From NCBI GenBank assembly GCA_028565635.1, contig JAOXYB010060045.1:1-10772 (forward strand): a stretch of DNA of 10,772 nt. Reading direction: 5' to 3'. Position 1 is the stretch's first letter; every line of letters begins with the position of its first letter. The translations under genes and the position numbers were made by a program. Shown here in pieces: positions 1 to 9,100 of the stretch. The notes under the pieces are model-generated. The model did not search any database and had not been told where the DNA came from. It saw only the letters and a program-made list of their open reading frames with translations. This stretch comes from Phoronis ovalis. Lineage: Eukaryota; Phoronida; Phoronidae.

Positions 1-156
1 TTCGTAATACCGGAAGGTTAGTGTCCTCATCATCGAGATATGACGCTGCCGCATTTAGAAGTGCAGTGATGTGTTGAAACTCTGGACATCTCTGGACTGA
101 ACACGTTGTACCCACGATGTCTCTGATCATTTCAAATTGACTTACAAAATCCACAA
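1..156 (-). CDS. Exon 10, incomplete at the window edge (residues 446-497+)
   Basis: A TACTAAT branch-point-like string lies about ten bases before the acceptor TTCGTAG, and the exon begins at 156. Two leading bases complete Leu446, then the frame is open to base 1. It encodes VDFVSQFEMIRDIVG, a Cys-containing stretch (TCSVQRC) and a hydrophobic/acidic segment ending SYLDDEDTNLPVLR. The low repetitiveness and amphipathic pattern suggest a folded helical domain rather than linker. The end of this exon and the rest of the gene lie outside the window. Confidence 0.78.
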
Positions 157-3100
157 CTACGAATTAGTAATAAACATTTCTATAAACATTGACAAATCTA
201 TTTTATTTCAAAAATGCCATTAAAATATAAATGTTGACATTAAATAAATTAAGTCGTTAAATTGTAAGTTCTGACTTGACTCCTGTTGCTAGAACAAAAT
301 TCTTGAAAATATATATATACGTTTACAGTTTTATCTATTTCACTTGGAAACGTCCGAATTAAAGATACAAGCTACACAACACTGAACACTAGAGCCTAAC
401 ATGGAAACCTGTTTTCAGACATTGGAGCAAAAACCTAAGCTGTTTGGTAAAAACCAAAATACCTATAAAGCAATAGCACTACCTACCGTGACAAATGATG
501 TTTTCGTTATATGTAAATCACCTTGAAAAAAGATCAAAAGGATTTGTAACCGCTTAACATAATGAGTAGGAGTTAATTAAATCTGACAGATTACTTACGT
601 CCACCTGTGATCCATTCAAATTTACTATGGAAACGTGGCAATCGCACTTGCTCACTCAGTGACCTAGGGTCATTTCTTGTCTCCATAGCATGTTTTTGAA
701 GGGTACCTCTTAGAGAATCTGGGTCAATGCGTGCTCTTTGTGGTACCTGTGAAGAGAAAAGTATGACATTATAATATTCATGTACATGATTGTAATTCTT
801 GTTAAACAGTTTATGATCGCTTACTATTAGAAATAGAAAATTCAATGTATAATATAATTACTTTAACCTACCAACTTCATCATTTCTTGTTGGATCATAT
901 CATCAATGTCCGCCTTCCGCTGCAGTGCTATCGCGCTATGTTCGGTATCATAGCGTATCTGCGCTTGTTCCTGTTCGAGCCCAGCAATGTAAGCTTCCAG
1001 TTCCCTAATATCCTGCAATAAGAAACGGTTTCTCCAGCTTCACGCTAGCGACTAGACTAGCAGTACATTCGCGTGAATTAACTAAGCGTACCATTTTTTA
1101 AACTTCTTTCTATCACTTTTTAAAGGCGTGCAATGCAAGCGCAGCAACTAACTACACCGGAAAAAGCTATTTGTATGCAGGAACTGCCATAGAGAAACAT
1201 TCGGAGCAATCCTCATAGTTCTATACTGGCCTTTTATCAGAATTAAGGCCCAAACGGTTCTAAAACATTACTGGAGAAGCAGTAGCATTTCAATAATGAC
1301 AATTCCAGTAATCTTTAGTTTGACCTATTTTTGTAACCGCGTGATAAACGTTGATTTCTGGCATTAAATAAAACATAGTCAAACAATAAGTCTGGCACTT
1401 AAGATATTAAAAAATAGGAAATAATGCTAAACAACACACAAATAACAAAAACGCAAAAGGTAATCTGCTCAAACGTCGTTTTAGAATTGACGATTAAAAC
1501 AACAGCACCGCCATTTTCAATATATTTACAAACTTCCTAATGTAAGCTTTTAGGTCCTTCAAACATGGGTTTGCTGAAATTGTCAAGTTTAAATTGACAC
1601 AACGTTTTTTACTAAGCATGTTCTACAGGTGCATCAACGGGAGAAAGGATTTTATTTATCACAAGAACGAAATTTTATCGGATGCATGACTGAATCAATG
1701 CGCACGCTGCATTACTGACCTCAAGGAATACTACTTTGTCAGCCTCGGGATCTCTGGATTGCCCTCTAGGTAAATTCCAAATTTGCAAACGCTTGTCCCT
1801 AATATTTTCCCTTTTCAGGCTAATGTGTCTGTCTATGTTAAGCAGCTAGATAAATATAAATTATGATTGATATGGACACAGGAAATTAACACAGGTGAGC
1901 ATGTGATCATGAAATATATAGAATATCCCAGAAAGAATGGTAAGACGATACTTAAGAGATGCATGTTAAAGTTATTGCACGTGCAGATTAGCTATTATGA
2001 AGGTTTGCTTTAGTTAATAAGCATCCAAGATTACAGTGTATTTCGATTAAAGCCAACGGTGTAGCGGGAAAATCTTTTATGACAAAACTTACTTTTTACA
2101 GCTTAAAAATTATATAAACTACATAATTGATGTTTTGAACTCTATATAATACTATTTATACCGAAGGGGTTACTCAATAGAAAGTGATGATAGATTATAC
2201 CTGCTGTTATTTGCATCAGGAAACTAAATACTGGATTTAGGAAGTTGAAAAACATGCCCTAAGCAAGACCTAAGCCGAAATTACATGTCATTTAGATTTA
2301 GGAGAAAATGCTTTGTAACAAAATTAATTAATTAACATATCAAGATCAATGCTTACTCTGGCATCAACAGTATCTTCAAACTTGAACCTTACATCAGCAT
2401 CTTCAAGATCTTCAAAACTAGTGTCAGGACTAAAATCCCTAGTATTGGCTCTTTTGTGAAACTACAATATGCAACTAACAATTTGCATCACAATAGCATA
2501 ATGAATTGATATTCAGAAGCGTATGTTTGGCATACAGCTATTATAACTCCGAGGTTTCCGAGTTCTGCTTTCTTCCGATGAAGTACTCAATACTGGTTTG
2601 TGACAGTTACTCAGCTTAATATGTTACGCAATCGCTAAGGAATCATATAATCCCAAATTATGTACGGTTCTAATGCGCGGAAATGCAACGCGAAATGTTA
2701 TAAATACAGTTTCACATTTATTGACCACTAACTTCAGCCTATTCAGATACTTGAATGTATTCAGAGGGAAAGGGGTAAACTTATTTTCCTACGGGTGTAA
2801 AATTCATTGAAATTTATTTTCATTGGTGTAATGTGAGAAACGTTATGCAATTAGATTATCATTTTTACTGCTGTCCACTGAGATTGAACCATTTCCCCTA
2901 CTCCCTCCATTTCCGTCACAGATACAGTATTTTACAGAACAAATTAAAAGCATGATAAATAACTGTCCACCGCGATCCATGGAATATACTCTAACCATTC
3001 CGAGTGACCGCCCAATTTAATTATATTCTTAGGATTATAGACTGGGGTAGGCTGTGTACAATGTGTTCATGAATAATTACAATTATAGTGGCGGGAAAAG

Positions 3101-6100
3101 TTCGTATTATTTACGTGACCCGCGATTGCAGAAGTTGATTACATGTGATTCATGAAAAAGCAATGTTATTTCCCGTCAGCTGCGGTGACTACCTCCTATT
3201 TCCCTCCTCAACGTCCCATCACATCATGTATTTCTGACTTCGTTTTTTCGCATCACAAACGTATGTATGTACGGGAGAGCATAACTCGGAAAGCTACTGT
3301 AACATTGTGGAAGATCGTAATGTTTTGTATTCTGTCAAATAGGACTTGTGCTTTATTACACGTGAATGATTTCTTTTAATGACCGATTGTTTTACATCCG
3401 AGTGGCTCCTAATGTCGCCAACCATAAAACTAATAATATTATCGATAAATGAAAACAATTAGACCAATTCCGTAAAAAAAGTCTATTTTTAGTATGCTAG
3501 TCTACTGTCTCTGCAATACACTATTTGTATGCACTTGGTGGAGCCACCAGCCTCAGACCCAAATGATCCCAGCATGTCGCATTCTGCGAATGAACAATGA
3601 CGTAGTTCTGTGTGCGCTCACGCTATTCATTCACAAAACGCATTCTTCGCAAAACCAAAAAAATCCTTATGTTCTTTGATCTAAGAAAATACCCTCCTTT
3701 TTGTGAGCATATCAGTACATAAACAACTTTTTATTAATATGTTTTATTTTGTTAAATTTTCACAGGTTAAATCTTTTCTAAAGTCAGATTTAAAATAACA
3801 AGTTTTTTGTATAACTAAATGATAAAAGTATTGAAAGGGCCTGACTGTGGCGCCATCTAGTACATGTAAATAGTATATTAAAGCAATACATATCATTTTG
3901 ATTGTTTTTCCGCGTGACGTGTCATCCGTGATACCGCCAACGAAAAGCAACACGCATAACACTTTCTTTCAGCATTACTAATCGTTGTGTTAAAATGTTA
4001 CGCCACAGTATATAAGGCATGATCCCAGTCTGAATAAAGTCATCCGTTAGTGTTCTGTACCTTCTCAACTAACGCTATTTTTTGTTATATTTATTCAATT
4101 TAACAAGAGCGACATAATTACGTTATTAAACAATTACCAACCGAGATAAGGCTTTCTCTCTGTGTGATCCATCCTCGCTTACCACGTCTATTCTGTCACG
4201 ATGACTCATTCTGAATAGGAATCGCCGAAAAGCTTACTTTTCGCTTAGGGAACTATACATAAACTTTGGTACGACATAACGAGTGTGATCCACTCCTTAC
4301 TCGCTTAGAGCACTCATATTAATTTGATTGGTGTCAAGACTATCGAGATACTTTTTTAAAAAATGAAGGAATTAACATTCTTCTGCTTTTCGAGATAATA
4401 GACAAAAAATGACTATGATTAAGCCCAACGTTAGTTGAGAAGGTACAGAACACTAACGGATGGATTTATTCAGACTGCGGAATAACTACGAAACAAAAAT
4501 TACTAAAGCTTGTGTCACTTCAACATTTTCCTGTCTAATTGAGGTTAGTTTACGATTGTATTTGCCATTATGATTTTATCGTATATCGGATGTTCCAGAA
4601 GTAACACAAATGTTGTAACCAGTCAATACTCATACATTCCGGTTGAAAAACAACTTACCAGTTCTACCTGCCATTCCGCATATTTCCCTCCTTGATGTAC
4701 ATCCGTTGGTACTTTCTCCTTAATTTTTTGAAAACGTTGTGGCGGGGCCGTTGGCTGTGGAACCATCGTGCGCTCTGAAGCGGTATAACGTAAAAATAAA
4801 TGAACCTTTCTACATCACCTAAGTATACGTTGTTACTATGTCTATTAGTTCACGTTAAAACCATATATATATTTTCCCATCATACAACATTATCAATAAT
4901 TTAAAATGTTCTTGTTATTTAAGTGTTCGATTATTTTTGTATGTAAGACATAATCTCGTTTAACTGTGTTGCGGACAATCAAAATAAATGTCGCTGTGTT
5001 GAAAAAAAACTAGTTAGTAAGGCACAACCGGATCTCAAGTTCAATGTGCTCTAAGATATCATGATCTATAAAGTAGAACACATAGGACAAATGGTAAGTG
5101 ACAAAAAAAAAACCTAACTATAATCTTAAAGAGTATCGCAACATTTTGAAACAAACGCAGCAATGCACAATAAAATTCGCTAATTATTCAGATGTCTTCA
5201 GAAAGTTGTGCCTCCTGTCCATTGGACAGATAGATCTACGTTTTCCTTGGATCATTTCAAACTAAGTATAGTTATATAGATACTTTATAGTCTTTGTTAA
5301 TAGTATTGTTTCTTCGTAATACTGCAGATTGGAGGGGTGCGGCTACCAGCACTTTGGTGCTAAAATCCGGCTCGGAACTTTTGTGCTTCTTTGTCAGTCA
5401 ATAATAGGATCAAATAGCGTTATTGACAGAATGCAAGAACAACTCTTTTCAATTAATTATAACGTGCTTAACAGCAACAAAACTTCTTTTAGACACTGGT
5501 CTAAGTAATTCATTTGTGGCTGAAGGCATTCATAGCATCACATTTCAATACTGATAAACAATTGTCATATTAGCTACACATTTATATCTAGACTCTTTTC
5601 GTTTCTCAATAGTTGTTAACTAGTGGAATTGAACTTCAAGAGTATTTTGAAAAGCTTGTAAGAAACTTGTTAGCTCACTGAACTTTGTAATCCTTGTATA
5701 GTTGTGGTCATTATCAATTCACAGAAATTGTCATTTCTTTTTTTATTAACTTTTTTATAACTTACCACTACCAGACTCCAATTTAAGTCCACGAATATCC
5801 ACCGGAAGAGTTTTCCCCTTTAAAGGGGCTGCAGAACATAATAAAAAATATACAGACATAAAATACATAAGACTACATTTAATGACCTGCGTCTGAGATT
5901 TATAGATCACTGCTTTGGATAAATATTTGAAATATTTGATATTAATGTTTCTGGTCGGCAAGATTGTGAACTTTTGAGTTTGTGAATATCACAGCATGTT
6001 TGGTAAAACAATTTCATAGTATTGCTGCTTTTATGCTTTTCACCTGCAAGTATTCCTATGTCACCATATAAATAGATTGCTACAATTTACCAGGTTCTAA

Positions 6101-9100
6101 ATATATCATACGCATGCGCAAGAATATATTTTACTAGATACTACCAAGGAGCATTTTTATCTCTCTACAAGGAGCAGCATGTACCACGGCAACAGTCGTT
6201 TTCAGCAGAATTTACGATAAAAAAATAAGAAAATGAGACTATAATTTGTTATTCGTTTCATCTCTATAGTTCAGAGACATTGCTACATTACTTCTACAGT
6301 TATATGGAAATCATTGGGATAACTATATTTTGCAATGATATATGTGACCTATGTTTTTTTTTCAAAACACGTGCGATTTCTTAAGAGGGCCTTTTGTGAG
6401 GGAACAAATAATGTTGAACATCCTTAACTTTTGCATTGATAAACTTTAAAATATACAGTGTACTCCTTCACATGTTATACCTGTATGTGTCCTCCTCTTT
6501 AACTGAACTACAATCATTAGAGAATGTAAATATTAGAAATTCCATCATGCCTGTTCTTTTACTGCACATTGTAGAAATTCAAGTTACAATATGCTATGTT
6601 AAAATATCAAATACTAATAGTTTGTTATGTATCTACTTTTATGACTAGGTCACATATTAGTTCAGTCTGAATAAATCCATGCGCTAGAGTCTAATGTTCT
6701 ATACCTTCTCAACTAACGTATGGGTTTAACCACATAGCAATGTTCGTTTATTACAATCAGAAGAACAATACTTGCTTAACTTATATATAGAGTACCCGAA
6801 CAATTAGCCGGCACTGTTTATAAGCGCACCTCCTTAATAGCTGTTTAGCAATTGCCTTGACGAGGAGACTAAATTGACCGAATAGATTACCTGCTGGTGC
6901 GGTGTCATGCCTTTCTTGTGCAACGCTTTGGAAATACTTCTCCCACACGTGGCCTATTATTAACATTGGTCTGTGACATTCGTGTGGTGGTCCACGAATT
7001 ACAAACGAGTCTAGCGATGACGACCACTCGAAGCTAGGAATAACCATGATGTCTTTTCTCAGGTAATGAGACATGGCTATAATAGCAACTTCATCAGCCA
7101 TTAGTTCGGGGTTCTCCATTTGACACAGATATCTCTTCCAATTACCGACTACAAACTTCCTTAAGTCAATTTCAGTATGGAGACCCTTGTTGCAGAAAAA
7201 GCAAAAGTAGCAAACAGTATAAAGCTGAAGTAAATTTCTTAGAACATTCAACACAAAGCATTTATCTGGAACATAATGTATGCACCTGATGCGAATTCCA
7301 TCACTCGATAAATAAGGATGATGGTTTCTACTCCATCTTCAATAAGTATGGCTGATGGTATCTTCTGCAATGCTTCTATGCTATACAGAATATATTCTAA
7401 AGCAATAATAATATGATATAGTTGCTCCCTGTATTTATAGGTTCCTATATATGCTTCCCGTAACTAGGTTCAGATATACGTTTCACTGTTATATTTAGTG
7501 TAGGATTAAGGCTATGGGTAGGGTAGGGTTAGTAATTTGAATTATTAGTGCAGATACGTGACAAAGGGGATAGCAAATAAGTGGTCAGCATCTCAAGCCT
7601 TCGTGGCGTAGTGGTTAATGCACTCGATTCTTTATTGTTTTCAGACTAGATATCACCAGCGTAGGGTCGAATCCGCCAGGTGCTTTCTTGATTACTTATA
7701 TAATATGAGTTATTTCTCTTGCAGATGTCATTATACTGGGTTTACTAGAGACTTTCGAAATAAAAAACAATAACAACAATATTTTTTTAAACAGTGTTGA
7801 AACCAAACCATCACCAATTCCCATGCGACTAACGTTGATGGTATATATCTTCTATATTATACAGAATATATTTTAAGGCTTTACTTTTGGATGATGGCGA
7901 TCAGCCCATCAGTCTTGTTTATCGATAGATGGTATTGCTTCGGTTGATTTATTTTAATATAAAATTCACATGTTATCCAAAAAGTCATAAACGCTTTACG
8001 ATTGTATTGGGCATGATCTCAATATTATTTGAAATGTTGACTTTGCAAACCACTCAAAATTAAAACGTAGCGTCTCCTAAACATACGAGCATTTAATATG
8101 CTAATACTACGTGCCATATGTTGTGTGAGCAACCTTATTTTGCTAATACTAACGATGCCACCAGAGGGTCTTGTGTTTTGCAACTATACACCTAATAAAT
8201 AGTGCAATCAGCTCATCATTAACATATTTCCAGTTTTAAAAGTTACTATTATCAGAGATTTTTATTGTCAATACATAACTCGTCTTGCTTCGTCAACAAC
8301 GAAAGCAATAAACCGGATCACGAACTAATCACTCTATCCAGAGCGTAAGGATCATATTATATATTATTACTTGTTTTTTGGGGTTCTTTCGCATGTCAGC
8401 TACAAGTCCTAAGCGCAAGTCATAAGCACTTTGTGGAGCTAGTCCGCATTGAACCAACTGTTCTGATATAGCATGAAAAAAGCTGCTCTCGTTTTGTGGA
8501 GTTTGACCGCTGCATTCCATTCCCAAATCTAAACACTTTTGTTGCAAACGGTCTAGGCATTGCTTTTGTGTTAGGTTTGTCCTCCTCCAGGACTCATTTA
8601 GCTGACGAAGTTTACCCCATAGATCAGCCGGGTCTGGGCACGCGACAGCTAAAGCAATTGTAAATGTTTCATGTTCATAACTTGAACTATAACGTTTGAA
8701 ATACATTACTATATATTGATGAGACACATGCAATGCCCATGCTTATGGCTTATCAGCTTATGGCGAGTCCGGTGAATAGACCCGTATCAATATAACAATA
8801 TAGCGCCAGACAGTCGCGCACTACTGTGTAACACACATTGCAATACAAAGCGTACGGTAATGTGGTATATTACACACTCGTGTAACGTTCATTTTAAGGT
8901 ATATTATTATTTTTTAATTTTCAGGATAACCAGAAAATATATTTTTTTATTTGTATGCAATTTTTGTTTTGCTGGTTATATTATATCATATATATTACAG
9001 TATGGTTCTGATATATTACTTATTTCCAAAGATACTGGGAAAACGCACACGCAATTGGCAAAACATATTAAGTAAATATTATGCTTAAACTATAAAGTTA

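Larger units (their letters stand above)
4026..4477. mobile_element. MITE-like element with 49-bp terminal inverted repeats
   Basis: The left end (4026-4074) and right end (4429-4477) are inverted copies that agree at 47 of 49 positions, beginning CAGTCTGAATAAA and ending CTTCTCAACTAACG. The 452-bp element has no open frame of note, so it is non-autonomous and would need a transposase supplied elsewhere. The interior contains degenerate tandem-like units built on GTGTGATCCA...CTCGCTTA at 4162-4181 and 4283-4308. I could not see a clear target-site duplication, which leaves the superfamily unassigned. Confidence 0.85.
2462..4658 (-). other. Intron 5 (2197 bp) with a DNA-transposon relic
   Basis: This phase-0 intron runs from GTAAGT to TTGTAG and is the largest in the gene. 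It hosts the inverted-repeat element at 4026-4477 and a small perfect inverted repeat TGGTGG-AG-CCACCA near 3536-3549. Open frames at 3152-3379, 3494-3679 (plus) and 3744-3962 (minus) show no domain and are not supported. A symmetric phase-0 exon could be hidden here, but none was recognised. Confidence 0.65.
7186..8370 (-). other. Intron 2 (1185 bp), repeat-rich
   Basis: This phase-0 intron runs from GTAATA to AACAAG and separates the two halves of the OTU-like domain. It contains a tRNA-like repeat near 7597-7684, a pair of diverged direct repeats (7351-7403 and 7834-7880) and a short duplicated motif TGCTAATACTA at 8099 and 8141. No coding potential was seen. Confidence 0.75.

Noticed and set aside
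3089-3100. E2F-like GTGGCGGGAAAA string
   Set aside because: It is deep inside an intron, isolated, and too short to support a regulatory call.
3152-3962. Three small open frames in intron 5 (3152-3379 and 3494-3679 on plus, 3744-3962 on minus)
   Set aside because: They have no domain resemblance, no phase-matched neighbours, and repeat-like composition; lengths are within chance expectation.
4659-4766. A separate gene starting at the ATG at 4766-4764
   Set aside because: A good acceptor lies eight bases upstream and the phase matches exon 4 exactly, so an internal exon is the simpler reading.
6436-6648. Open frame on the plus strand in intron 3
   Set aside because: AT-coded composition rich in Leu, Ile, Tyr and Ser, with no homologous features and no splice partners.
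7597-7684. A functional tRNA gene
   Set aside because: The A and B boxes are present but the acceptor and T stems do not pair properly.
8860-9075. Hydrophobic open frame on the plus strand in intron 1
   Set aside because: The apparent membrane character comes from TTT/ATA-rich DNA; no start context or family was recognised.
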